DNA from: an uncultured Gammaproteobacteria bacterium
GTDB lineage: Bacteria > Pseudomonadota > Gammaproteobacteria > DRJJ01
DNA: 59,057 bases
Direction: 5' to 3'
Assembly: GCA_947258795.1 (NCBI GenBank)
Contig: CAMYJU010000017.1
Coordinates: forward strand, 1 to 59,057
Shown: positions 38,847-46,622 of the stretch, piece after piece
How the letters are laid out: every line of letters starts with the position of its first letter
How positions within the stretch are numbered: position 1 is the stretch's first letter
Notes under the pieces: generated by a model
Database searches by the model: none
What the model was told of the DNA's origin: nothing
The model's input: the letters and a program-made list of their open reading frames with translations, nothing else
Made by a program: the position numbers and the translations under genes

Positions 38847-41405
38847 TCACAACCAGATCATATAACCGATTTCAAAACGCCGGCTCAGCAACTTGTGATG
38901 TGGATAGATGCGTATCTTGTAATACTGCAGGCCCGGTAGTTCCGGCAGGAAATCGAGCTGAAAATAATGCAGTTTACCAGCCGACTTCCGGGGCTCGGGC
39001 CTGAACTGGTAATGTGCCTTCGCCTGAAATTCGCGGTTACGGTCTTCCGTACCGACCAGTAACTCGACCACAACATCCTCAGGCTTCAGGCCGTTCAGAA
39101 ACGCGCCCACACGGATACTGGCGGTGTTACCATGCTGCATATGTTCAACCGCGGTGTCTTCACGCTGTATCGTGACTGCGGGCCAGCGCTCACGCACACG
39201 CGCCTTCCAATGCGCCAGCTCGACCGATGGGACGGCATCGTTGGCCTTCATTTTCTTCTGTTGATCACGTGCCGCAGTATAAAAGTACTTCACATAATCC
39301 ATCACCATACGCTGCGAGTTAAAACGCGGGATTATCGATTTCATGGTCTCACGGGAAAGGTTAACCCAGTTCTCGGAATATCCCTGATGGTCACGATCAT
39401 AATAAAGCGGGACGACCTGGCGCTCCAGAATATCGTAGAGATCATTCGCTTCTTCACGGTCACAATACTCGGCATCGAAATGATGACTGTGCGGCACGAT
39501 GGCCCAGCCGTTCTTGCCGTTATAGCCTTCACCCCACCAACCATCCAGTACACTCAGGTTGATCACGCCATTCAGTGCCGCCTTTTCACCCGAGGTGCCA
39601 CTGGCCTCCATCGGATACTGTGGTGTATTGATCCAGACATCCACACCGCTGACCAGTTTACGGGCCAGTGCCATGTCGTAGCCCTCTACCAGAATAATCT
39701 TGCCGATAAACTCGGGCTGATGCGCATATTCGTGTATGGCCTTGATCAATTGCTGGCCAGGCTGATCCAGTGGATGCGCCTTGCCGGCGAAAACCAGCAG
39801 TACCGGGCGCTCCGGGTCATTCAGCAGCCTGGCCAGTCGATCGCGATCAGAAAACAGCAAGGTGGCACGCTTGTAGGTCGCAAAACGTCGCGCAAAACCC
39901 AGCACCAGCACATCATTATCCGGCTTACTGATCTGTTCCACCAGCCGGTTCATCATCGCTTCACTGACGCCATTGCGCCGATGTTGCGCACGCATGCGTT
40001 TCAACACTTCTTCCATCATCATCGACTTGAGTTCCTGGCGCAGGCTCCAGAAGCGGTGCGACGGGATCTTGTCCAGGCACTCCCAGTAATCCGCGTTCAG
40101 CAACTGGTTGCGCCACTCGCGAAAACGCATATCGAACAGGTTGATCCATTCCAGTGCCAGGAAGGTCTGCATATGCACACCGTTGGTTACATAGGAAACC
40201 GGATTCTCCTCTGACGGTATCTGCGGCCAGACATAAGCTTCCATCTGCGACGCAACCGTCCCGTGGATGCGGCTGACGCCATTATGGAAACGCGAGCCAC
40301 GCAGGGCCAGCGCGGTCATATTGAAAGTGCCGTCGTGATCACCGGCGACACCCAGTGCCAGAAAATCATGCATGTCGATACCCAGCTTTTCGACGTATTG
40401 CCTGAAATAGGGTTCGATCATGTCGTGTTCGAAAATATCGTGACCGGCCGACACCGGGGTATGCGTGGTGAACACGGTACCGGCTGCGACCAGTTCCAGT
40501 GCGCTGGCAAAATCCAGCCCCTGCGACACACGCCCCTGGCAGCGCTCAAGTATCTGGAATGCCGCATGACCTTCGTTGATATGCCATACCGTCGGCTTCA
40601 GGTCCAGCGCGTGTAACAGGCGCACACCACCGATACCCAATACGATTTCCTGCTGAATGCGGGTATTGTTGTCGCCACCATAAAGCTGGTGGGTAATAAA
40701 ACGGTCCTGCTCATTGTTGTCAGGCAGATCACTGTCCAGCAGATAGAGTATGATATGGCCGACCTTGGCCCACCACACCTTCAGGATCACTTCACGATCA
40801 ACCATCCCGACCGTGACATGCAATTCACTGCCCTCACCGTCCAGCGCCGGCTGGATCGGCAGATCATCGAACTGCATCGGCGCATAATGCGCCACCTGGT
40901 TACCATGCGCATCAATGGTCTGGGTAAAATAACCCTGCCGGTACAGTAAACCGATTGCAATAAATGGCAGTCCCAGGTCACTGGCTGCCTTACAATGATC
41001 CCCGGCCAGGATGCCCAGGCCGCCCGAGTAGATCGGAAAGCTTTCATAAAGACCGAACTCGGCGCAAAAATAGGCGACCAGGTCCTTTTTTGGGTCCAGA
41101 TACTGTTTGATGTCTGATCGCATGCCCTCTTTGTTATAGGAGTCATACACCGACAGCACGCGATTGTATTCCTCCATGAACAGGCGATCTTCAGACACCT
41201 CATCCAGCAGTTGCTGTGATACACGGCGCAAAAATACCTTCGGGTTATGACCACAACTGGTCCACAAGACCGGGTCAATGCGATGAAACAGGCCGCGCAC
41301 CTGACGCTCCCAACCGTAAAACAGGTCATTGGCCAGTTCGGTCAGGCGCCACAGTCGCTCCGGGATACGCGGTTGTACTTCCAGTTTGAATCGTGTTCCA
41401 GTCAT
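38847..41405 (-). CDS. glgP: Alpha-glucan phosphorylase
   Basis: 852 residues, of the TIGR02094 (archaeal/bacterial short) alpha-glucan phosphorylase type rather than E. coli GlgP. It releases glucose-1-phosphate from glycogen or maltodextrins. Motifs are FCAEFGLYESFPIYSGGLGILAGDHCKAASDLGLP, WHINEGHAAFQILERC, VFTTHTPVSAGHDIF, VTNGVHMQTFLALEW, RFATYKRATLLF, and the PLP lysine in MEASGTSGEKAALNGVINLSVLDGWWGEGY. In most homologs the residue before that lysine is Met; here it is Glu. A C-terminal immunoglobulin-like domain (residues about 740-852) is also typical. It is convergent with the glgC operon and divergent from lexA. Confidence 0.94.
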   Translation of the reverse strand: MTGTRFKLEVQPRIPERLWRLTELANDLFYGWERQVRGLFHRIDPVLWTSCGHNPKVFLRRVSQQLLDEVSEDRLFMEEYNRVLSVYDSYNKEGMRSDIKQYLDPKKDLVAYFCAEFGLYESFPIYSGGLGILAGDHCKAASDLGLPFIAIGLLYRQGYFTQTIDAHGNQVAHYAPMQFDDLPIQPALDGEGSELHVTVGMVDREVILKVWWAKVGHIILYLLDSDLPDNNEQDRFITHQLYGGDNNTRIQQEIVLGIGGVRLLHALDLKPTVWHINEGHAAFQILERCQGRVSQGLDFASALELVAAGTVFTTHTPVSAGHDIFEHDMIEPYFRQYVEKLGIDMHDFLALGVAGDHDGTFNMTALALRGSRFHNGVSRIHGTVASQMEAYVWPQIPSEENPVSYVTNGVHMQTFLALEWINLFDMRFREWRNQLLNADYWECLDKIPSHRFWSLRQELKSMMMEEVLKRMRAQHRRNGVSEAMMNRLVEQISKPDNDVLVLGFARRFATYKRATLLFSDRDRLARLLNDPERPVLLVFAGKAHPLDQPGQQLIKAIHEYAHQPEFIGKIILVEGYDMALARKLVSGVDVWINTPQYPMEASGTSGEKAALNGVINLSVLDGWWGEGYNGKNGWAIVPHSHHFDAEYCDREEANDLYDILERQVVPLYYDRDHQGYSENWVNLSRETMKSIIPRFNSQRMVMDYVKYFYTAARDQQKKMKANDAVPSVELAHWKARVRERWPAVTIQREDTAVEHMQHGNTASIRVGAFLNGLKPEDVVVELLVGTEDRNREFQAKAHYQFRPEPRKSAGKLHYFQLDFLPELPGLQYYKIRIYPHHKLLSRRFEIGYMIWL

Positions 41406-41576
41406 TTTTTTGCGTTCTTGTTGGTCGTTGTATGTTTAGACTACGTCCAGATCTATTAGTATCACACTCCCCGGGCCTCTGCTAGCACCGGTTTATGCTA
41501 GCTACAGACGCACGCCAACGCATTAAGCGTAGCTCAAGCTGAATAGATGCATTATCTGACCTGGACTGGGCCTCCC

Positions 41577-41605
41577 TTGAAAGTTCTCAAAAAGTTCTCT
41601 ATGAT
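41577..41605 (+). promoter_or_regulatory. Strong sigma70-type promoter of lexA
   Basis: TTGAAA at 41577-41582, a spacer of exactly 17 bases, and TATGAT at 41600-41605 match the sigma70 consensus at 5 of 6 positions in each box. Transcription would start near 41612, about 60 bases before the lexA ATG. Confidence 0.75.
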
Positions 41606-41625
41606 GAGAACATATCGAGAACTTT
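41580..41625. promoter_or_regulatory. Four-half-site LexA-type operator array
   Basis: Half-sites GTTCTC at 41583-41588 and 41594-41599 and GAGAAC at 41606-41611 and 41617-41622 are arranged as two nested palindromes sharing one centre (41602.5), stepped by 11, 12 and 11 bases. The outer pair extends to 9 perfect bases (AAAGTTCTC / GAGAACTTT). The sites fill the spacer and downstream edge of the lexA promoter, as expected of an autorepressor. The sequence differs from the E. coli SOS box CTGT-N8-ACAG. Confidence 0.75.
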
Positions 41626-41674
41626 TAACCGCCCGCTAATCACACCCCATAATCAGCGGGTCAGGAGTCAGCTT

Positions 41675-42274
41675 ATGCTCTCTGCGCGCCAGGAACAAGC
41701 CCTGCGTTTTATCCGCGGCTATATCGCCGAACACGGCCATGGCCCGTTACTGGATGAGATCGCCACCGCGCTGGGCATCCAGTCACGCGGGGTCGCCCAC
41801 CGTTATGTCCAGGCGCTGGCCGATGCCGGCCTGCTGCTGCTGGAACGCGGCCGTCATCGCGGCATCCATCTGCCTTCGGCTGACAATGGCAGCGACAGCA
41901 CGCTGCCACTGCTGGGCCGGATCGCAGCCGGCCTGCCGATCGAGGCCATTCCGGACCAGGATGAAATCGACCTGTCGACCTTCTTTATGGGGCCGCAGCG
42001 TTTTGTACTGAAGGTGCAGGGCGATTCGATGATCGAGGCCGGCATCCTGCCCGATGACATGGTCATCGTCGAAAGCCGTGAACAGGCGCGCAATGACGAT
42101 ATCGTCGTCGCGCTGATCGATGGCCAGGAGGCCACGCTTAAACGCATCCGTTACAACACCGATGGCAGCATTACCCTGATCCCGGAAAACAGCGCACTGT
42201 CACCGATGGTATTCAGTAACCAGCGCGTGCAGGTGCAGGGCGTGGTCGTCGGCCAGATGCGGTCGTATCAATGA
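41675..42274 (+). CDS. lexA: LexA-family SOS repressor with divergent DNA-recognition helix
   Basis: 199 residues. Winged-helix DNA-binding domain at 1-65, cleavage site Ala85-Gly86 (GRIAAGLP), catalytic Ser118 (VQGDSMIEAG) and Lys156 (ATLKRIR) of the self-cleaving peptidase domain. It should repress SOS genes and cut itself when RecA is activated. The recognition helix region reads LGIQSRGVAHRYVQAL, unlike FRSPNAAEEHLKAL of E. coli. This fits the unusual operator at 41580-41625. CAGGAG lies ten bases before the ATG. Downstream are a Y-family polymerase and an SRAP-like gene, so this may be a second, cassette-specific LexA. Whether another lexA exists cannot be known from this window. Confidence 0.92.
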   Translation: MLSARQEQALRFIRGYIAEHGHGPLLDEIATALGIQSRGVAHRYVQALADAGLLLLERGRHRGIHLPSADNGSDSTLPLLGRIAAGLPIEAIPDQDEIDLSTFFMGPQRFVLKVQGDSMIEAGILPDDMVIVESREQARNDDIVVALIDGQEATLKRIRYNTDGSITLIPENSALSPMVFSNQRVQVQGVVVGQMRSYQ

Positions 42275-42355
42275 TGATTGCACACGAGACACATTAAGCT
42301 GATCGCCATAGACTACGTTTCATGCGTCAAATAATAGCAGCGTTATAAACTTCTT

Positions 42356-42379
42356 CACCCTGTCCTCGAGGTAGAGGGA
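42356..42379. repeat. REP-like repeat, decayed copy 4
   Basis: CACCCTGTCCTCGAGGTAGAGGGA resembles the CACCCC...CCTCTCCC / GAGAGGG unit with several changes. It lies in the 162 bp between lexA and the polymerase gene. Confidence 0.35.
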
Positions 42380-42436
42380 ACTATAACATCCCCTTGGCAA
42401 AGGACAGTACACACTACACCTGTCCGGCTAATTGAA

Positions 42437-43690
42437 ATGATGATAACAGACAATACACAAACCCACTGCCCCGTTTACTGGCCGCGCGCGATTATCCATA
42501 TCGACATGAATGCGTTTTTCGCATCGATCGAACAGCGCGACTTCCCGGAACTGCGTGGCCAGCCGGTGGCGATCACCAATGGCGAGGTCGGCACCTGTGT
42601 GATCACCTGCTCTTACGAGGCACGTGCCTATGGTGTGCATACCGGCATGCGTTTACCCGAGGCACGCAAACGCTGTCGCGGCCTGATCCAGCGCCCGGCC
42701 CGGCCCGAGATCTATGCCACTGTGTCCACCGGTATCATGCGCGCGCTGGAGGTGGTCAGCCCCGATATCGAAGTGTTCTCGGTCGACGAGGCCTTTCTCG
42801 ATGTGACCCGCTGCCAGCGCCTGTACGGCAGCCCAGTGTACATGGCGAAGCTGGCCAAGCAGGCGGTGTTCGATGCCTCCGGCCTGTTGTCATCGGCCGG
42901 AGTCAGTGGCGACAAGACCACGGCCAAGTTTGCCGCCAAGCTCAACAAGCCGGACGGCCTGACCGTGATCCCGCCATGGCACGCGCGTGAGATTCTGCAC
43001 GACCAGCCGGTCACCGCACTGTGCGGCATTGCCGAGGGCATCGAACGCTTCTTGGCCGGCCACGGCGCGCACTGCTGTGGCGATGTCGGCAAGCTGCCGG
43101 TCAGTGTGTTGGCACGCCGCTTTGGCAATCTCGGCCGCCGTATCTGGCTGATGTGCCAGGGCGAAGACCCGGACCAGATCCACCAGGATGTACCGGCGCC
43201 GAAATCCATTGGTCATGGCAAGGTGGTACCACCCGATACCTGTGACCGCGATATCCTGCTGACCTATTTGCAGCATATGAGTGAAAAAGTGGCTGCACGC
43301 CTGCGCCGGCACGATATGGAGGCCGGGCATTTCCTGGTCGGCCTGCGCACCCGCGATGGCTGGCTGGGTGACAGGCGGCGCCTGGCCGTGCCCGGCAATG
43401 ACGGCAACCACCTGTACCGGCTCTGCCGTGACATCCTCGATCAGCACTGGCATGGCGAGGGCATACACCAGGTCCAGGTCACCGCGCTGGACCCGCAACC
43501 CTGCCAGCAGCAACTGGACCTGTTCAGCCAGCACAACGAACACCGTGGTCAGCTGAACGCGGTCATGGATGATATTAACCGGCGTTATGGTGAACTGACC
43601 GTTTCACCGGCACGCCTGCTCGGTCGTTCAAGCATGCCCAACGTGATTGCACCGGCCTGGAAACCGAACGGCCATCGACAGACCATTTGA
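42437..43690 (+). CDS. Y-family translesion DNA polymerase (DinB-like)
   Basis: 417 residues. Palm catalytic acids are Asp23 (HIDMNAFFASIEQRD) and Asp117-Glu118 (FSVDEAFLDVT); SYEARAYGVHTGMRLPEA and GVSGDKTTAKFAAKLNKPDG are Y-family signatures. A little-finger domain follows at about 245-360. The enzyme should bypass DNA lesions with low fidelity. It is longer than E. coli DinB (351) and has a C-terminal extension (VMDDINRRYGELTV, SSMPNVIAPAWKP) reminiscent of UmuC-type tails. Two ATGs (42437, 42440) are possible. It lies 162 bp after lexA and 18 bp before the SRAP-like gene, so it is very likely an SOS gene. Confidence 0.9.
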   Translation: MMITDNTQTHCPVYWPRAIIHIDMNAFFASIEQRDFPELRGQPVAITNGEVGTCVITCSYEARAYGVHTGMRLPEARKRCRGLIQRPARPEIYATVSTGIMRALEVVSPDIEVFSVDEAFLDVTRCQRLYGSPVYMAKLAKQAVFDASGLLSSAGVSGDKTTAKFAAKLNKPDGLTVIPPWHAREILHDQPVTALCGIAEGIERFLAGHGAHCCGDVGKLPVSVLARRFGNLGRRIWLMCQGEDPDQIHQDVPAPKSIGHGKVVPPDTCDRDILLTYLQHMSEKVAARLRRHDMEAGHFLVGLRTRDGWLGDRRRLAVPGNDGNHLYRLCRDILDQHWHGEGIHQVQVTALDPQPCQQQLDLFSQHNEHRGQLNAVMDDINRRYGELTVSPARLLGRSSMPNVIAPAWKPNGHRQTI

Positions 43691-43708
43691 TCCGGACAGC
43701 AACAAGCG

Positions 43709-44158
43709 ATGTGCGATGCGATTGAATATCAGCATAACAGCCGGCGGCAGTTTGTGTATTTCACCAATCCGTATGCACGCCTGCCGCTGCGCAGGCGTTC
43801 CGGTTCGATTACCCTGAGCGCCTGGGGCCGCCGACGGGATGAACCAGGCAGTCTCCCGCGCGGCGGCTGGGCCAACCGTGACAGTATTCTGGCCGGGCAA
43901 TGGGACCGCTGGTTCCCGCACCCGGTACAGATCGCGGCGCAACGTTTCCTGATCCGGGATATCCATGGCAGCAGTCACTGGTACCAGGTCACCCCTGGCC
44001 ACTGGATCCAGGGACTGCTGGCCACCGAAGGGGACGAGGTCAGGGTCTATGTGGTCACGCTGACACCCGGCATGCCCGATGCGATTCACGAGCGCTGGCC
44101 ACGCCTGGTAAGCAAGACCGACGCCGCTGCGCGGCATGTACACCCACCGGATACCTGA
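43709..44158 (+). CDS. Compact SRAP/HMCES-like protein (putative abasic-site sensor)
   Basis: 149 residues starting Met-Cys. I compared it by eye with YedK/HMCES (SRAP family), which crosslinks to abasic sites through an exposed Cys2. Here Cys2 is followed by DAIEY. NRDSILAGQWDRWF could match the NARxET region (Asn56). RFLIRDIHGSSHWYQV could match RAIVFADGWFEW, with Gln93 where the catalytic Glu would be. YVVTLTPGMPDAIHERWPRLVS could match FLIVTxxADxxxxxIHDRRPLVLS, keeping the catalytic His (His127). It is much shorter than YedK (about 222 residues). It is the third gene after lexA and the polymerase. The family assignment is an inference from these aligned blocks, not a search result. Confidence 0.5.
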   Translation: MCDAIEYQHNSRRQFVYFTNPYARLPLRRRSGSITLSAWGRRRDEPGSLPRGGWANRDSILAGQWDRWFPHPVQIAAQRFLIRDIHGSSHWYQVTPGHWIQGLLATEGDEVRVYVVTLTPGMPDAIHERWPRLVSKTDAAARHVHPPDT

Positions 44159-44172
44159 GGTGCTATGAAAAT

Positions 44173-45669
44173 TTAACGTTTGCGGCTTTTCTTTGCAGAG
44201 GACTTGCTACGCGCTGATGCGATTTTTTTCTTTTTGACCGGTGCCTTCTTTTTGGCACTCGCCTTTTTCGCTGCCGGCTTTTTCTTGCTAACGGTCTTCT
44301 TTTTGGCAGCGGACTTTTTGGCCACTGGTTTCTTTTTACTGGCAGCCTTCTTCTTTGTACCCGCCTTTTTCGCCGCTGGATTTTTCTTGCTGACGACCTT
44401 CTTTTTGGCCGCCGTTTTCTTTTTACTGACCGTCTTTTTCTTTGCGGCTGTCTTTTTCTTTGTGGCTGTCTTTTTCTTTGTGGCTGTCTTTTTCTTTGCG
44501 GCTGTCTTTTTGGCTGCTGCCGGCTTCTTCTTGCTCACTGTCTTCTTGTTGGTCGCGGGCTTTTTCTTTTTGGCTGCTGCCGGCTTTTTCGCAGCTGCTT
44601 TCTTGCCGGATGCAGCCTTTTTCTTCGCCGGCTTTTTACTGGCCGCGGCTTTCTTTTTCGCCGCTGTCTTTTTGGCGGCTGCTCTGGTTTTTTTCGGGCT
44701 TGCAGCCCTGGCCTTTGTGGCGGTTTTCTTTTTAACGCCTGCCTTCCCGGCCGATGCTAACGGCTCCGGTGTAGCCTTCTGCACCGCACCTTGCTCTACA
44801 GCCTGCTGCCCGGCATCCCCGCTATCCACATAGAGAGCGTCTTCATCGCCTTCGTTAAACGGAATCGAATCAAGCATATCCGGATTGTCGACCGGCAGCG
44901 TCTGCTCGATGCCTTTTGCCTGCAAGGTCTTTTCCATGACGATCTTTTCCAGGTCCTCCATCGAGACATTGCCATTACTGGCTGATGGCTCCTCCAGCTC
45001 GACCGGCATGGTTACATTCGGATCTGTTTCATCCAGCACCTTGTACATGGCCCTGGCGACCACGTCGATATTGCCCAGCCCCTGAACGACTCGCAAATGG
45101 CCCTTTTGTTTGTAGTATTCGGCGACCGGTCGTGTCTGCAATTCGAATACACGGATACGATTGATAATGGTTTCTTCATTGTCATCGGAGCGATGATGCA
45201 GGTCTCCACCGCATTCGTCACACTGCTCGTCCAGCTTTGAGGGCTTGGTATAAATATTAAAAATCTGGCCACAGTCATCGCATACCCAGCGCCCGGTCAT
45301 ACGCTGGATCAACGCATCCTGATCCATTTCGATCAACACCGCCATATGCAGGGTTTTGTTGATCGTCGCCAGGCACTGCTCCAGGGCCTGGGCCTGTTCC
45401 ATAGTGCGAGGATAACCAACCAGTGCGAAGCCCCTGGCCGTATCCTGATTGCCGAGGCGCTCACGGACCAGGTCAAGCATGAGTTCGTCGGCCAGCAAAT
45501 GTCCGCTGTCCATGGCCATTTTGGCCTGACGCCCAAGGCGGGTGTCTGACTTGATTGCCTGGTTAAGCAAGTCACTGGTCGAAATATGGGCAATACCGTA
45601 TTTTTCAGCCAGGCGCCTGGCCTGCGTATTCCTGCCCGTTCCCGGCGCTCCCAGAATGACTATGCGCAT
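44173..45669 (-). CDS. Adenylate kinase-like protein with altered P-loop and histone-H1-like tail
   Basis: 498 residues. Residues 1-215 are an Adk fold: P-loop GAPGTGRNTQA at 7-17, NMP-binding ISTSDLL, LVGYPRT with Arg88, the zinc LID with Cys130, Cys133, Cys150 and Cys153, and the LID arginines Arg160 and Arg171. The invariant P-loop Lys13 is Arg (codon AGG) and the next Gly is Asn; the Asp before GFPRT is Val. Residues about 215-305 are acidic. Residues about 310-498 are Lys/Ala repeats (KKKTA, KKPAAKK), like histone H1 or AlgP tails that bind DNA or polyanions. Normal Adk interconverts ATP, AMP and ADP; whether this one is active is doubtful. Its stop lies 14 bases from the convergent SRAP-like gene. 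Confidence 0.88.
   Translation of the reverse strand: MRIVILGAPGTGRNTQARRLAEKYGIAHISTSDLLNQAIKSDTRLGRQAKMAMDSGHLLADELMLDLVRERLGNQDTARGFALVGYPRTMEQAQALEQCLATINKTLHMAVLIEMDQDALIQRMTGRWVCDDCGQIFNIYTKPSKLDEQCDECGGDLHHRSDDNEETIINRIRVFELQTRPVAEYYKQKGHLRVVQGLGNIDVVARAMYKVLDETDPNVTMPVELEEPSASNGNVSMEDLEKIVMEKTLQAKGIEQTLPVDNPDMLDSIPFNEGDEDALYVDSGDAGQQAVEQGAVQKATPEPLASAGKAGVKKKTATKARAASPKKTRAAAKKTAAKKKAAASKKPAKKKAASGKKAAAKKPAAAKKKKPATNKKTVSKKKPAAAKKTAAKKKTATKKKTATKKKTAAKKKTVSKKKTAAKKKVVSKKNPAAKKAGTKKKAASKKKPVAKKSAAKKKTVSKKKPAAKKASAKKKAPVKKKKIASARSKSSAKKSRKR
44432..44503. repeat. Four tandem 18-bp units inside the Adk-like tail
   Basis: GTCTTTTTCTTTGYGGCT occurs four times in a row at 44432, 44450, 44468 and 44486, differing only at one base (C or T). 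On the minus strand each unit codes the six-residue repeat KKKTA(A/T). Such exact copies point to recent expansion or contraction of the lysine-rich tail. Confidence 0.9.
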
Positions 45670-46190
45670 ATCACAATCCTCAAGGCTCCTCCTGCCCCGT
45701 TCCCTGATAACCGTTTACTGGATTACGGGTTATGGGCATGACTCTAATGATTGTCAGGTATTAGTCCTGACCGGACAATCTGATTTATCGACTCAACGAT
45801 AGCCGCTTGTATCGGTAAGTTATTGTAGTTCTTGTCTTTTTAGTGCACCACACGATCGTGTCATGACCTGGCCGCCGATTATCGTCATGCCTGGCCAGGT
45901 CTTGAATCGGCTTTTTTCTGCAAAATCAGCACTAAGCTACCCTTATCAGACCGCGGAAGTCAATCCGCCATGACCACGAATCAGACATGGAGCATGAAAG
46001 ACCGGCCAGAAAACCTCCCGTCGCACACCCCCGGCACTGATCCGGCCCGACTCGGAACACATGGCCGGTCTGTTTAAATATCATTCCCGCAGCAAAACGC
46101 ATGTTTATACCCTGTTCAGCACTCATAAAATATGAAAATGACACCGTTTTGCGGTATGCTTACGCGCCAGTTTATCGCGAGCACAATTAC
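45670..46190. other. Gene-free stretch with plus-strand terminator and hairpins (candidate small RNA)
   Basis: These 521 bases between the divergent adk-like gene and the 119-residue gene carry no convincing coding frame. They contain a hairpin with ATTGTC (from about 45750) pairing with GACAAT, the 10-bp palindrome CACGATCGTG at 45851-45860, and a plus-strand intrinsic terminator at 45874-45917. As no plus-strand gene precedes that terminator, a small untranslated RNA is possible. The rest should hold the two divergent promoters. Confidence 0.4.
45874..45917 (+). terminator. Orphan intrinsic terminator
   Basis: GCCGATT (45874-45880) pairs with AATCGGC (45905-45911), enclosing CCTGGCCAGG, and is followed by six T residues (45912-45917). 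An alternative stem pairs GACCTGGCC (45865-45873) with GGCCAGGTC (45893-45901); the two cannot form together, as in attenuator-like switches. No gene on the plus strand lies upstream. Confidence 0.6.
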
Positions 46191-46550
46191 ATGGCACAAA
46201 TCCAGGACTTTACAGACAACGAAATGTGGCTGATCCAGACCACCTTGCAGGAACGCTATGGTGAAGACCGCGAACTGCATCTGGGCGATAGTGAAATCCG
46301 GCTACACTCGGCTGATCGCCATCTGACCGTCTGCCCGGTTGCGATCTGGGAGCATAAAGACTGTCATTTCGTGGTGATCAAGTCAGGCGAAAGCCGCTAT
46401 CGTTGCATGTTTTACTACCGCAGTTTTGAGCAATTCGGTACCGGTGTCGACGAATTCGAAGACCTGGCGGAATGCGTCGTCACCCTGCTGCAAACCGAGG
46501 CGGATAAGGCCCGCGAATCAGAACAGGAACCGCAGACAAATAACACCTGA
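46191..46550 (+). CDS. Conserved-looking acidic protein of unknown function upstream of pfp
   Basis: 119 residues from ATG 46191 (MAQIQDFTDNEMWLI). A longer reading from 46101 adds 30 residues without RBS support. The protein is soluble and acidic, with motifs TLQERYGEDRELHLGDSEIRL, CPVAIWEHKDCHFVVIKSG and RYRCMFYYRSFEQFG, then an acidic Gln/Glu-rich tail. Three cysteines are present but do not form a clear metal site. It lies 72 bp upstream of pfp on the same strand and may share its transcript. I do not recognise the family, and position near PPi enzymes is the only hint of function. Confidence 0.6.
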   Translation: MAQIQDFTDNEMWLIQTTLQERYGEDRELHLGDSEIRLHSADRHLTVCPVAIWEHKDCHFVVIKSGESRYRCMFYYRSFEQFGTGVDEFEDLAECVVTLLQTEADKARESEQEPQTNNT

Positions 46551-46622
46551 TACTGACCAGAAGGTCGGACTAAAACAGATTCAAACCCTAACTATCCTTA
46601 TTTATAAAAAAGAGAGGACATC

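Noticed and set aside
39132..40214. 360-residue plus-strand frame opposite the phosphorylase
   Set aside because: Low-complexity His/Gln/Arg-rich translation typical of an antisense frame; the minus strand encodes a clear phosphorylase.
44432..44503. Short tandem repeats as a CRISPR array
   Set aside because: Units are contiguous 18-mers without spacers and encode a regular KKKTA(A/T) peptide repeat.
44180..44833. Long hydrophobic plus-strand frame (217 residues)
   Set aside because: It is the antisense reading of the Lys/Ala repeat tail of the adk-like gene, which produces Phe/Leu/Ala codons on the other strand.
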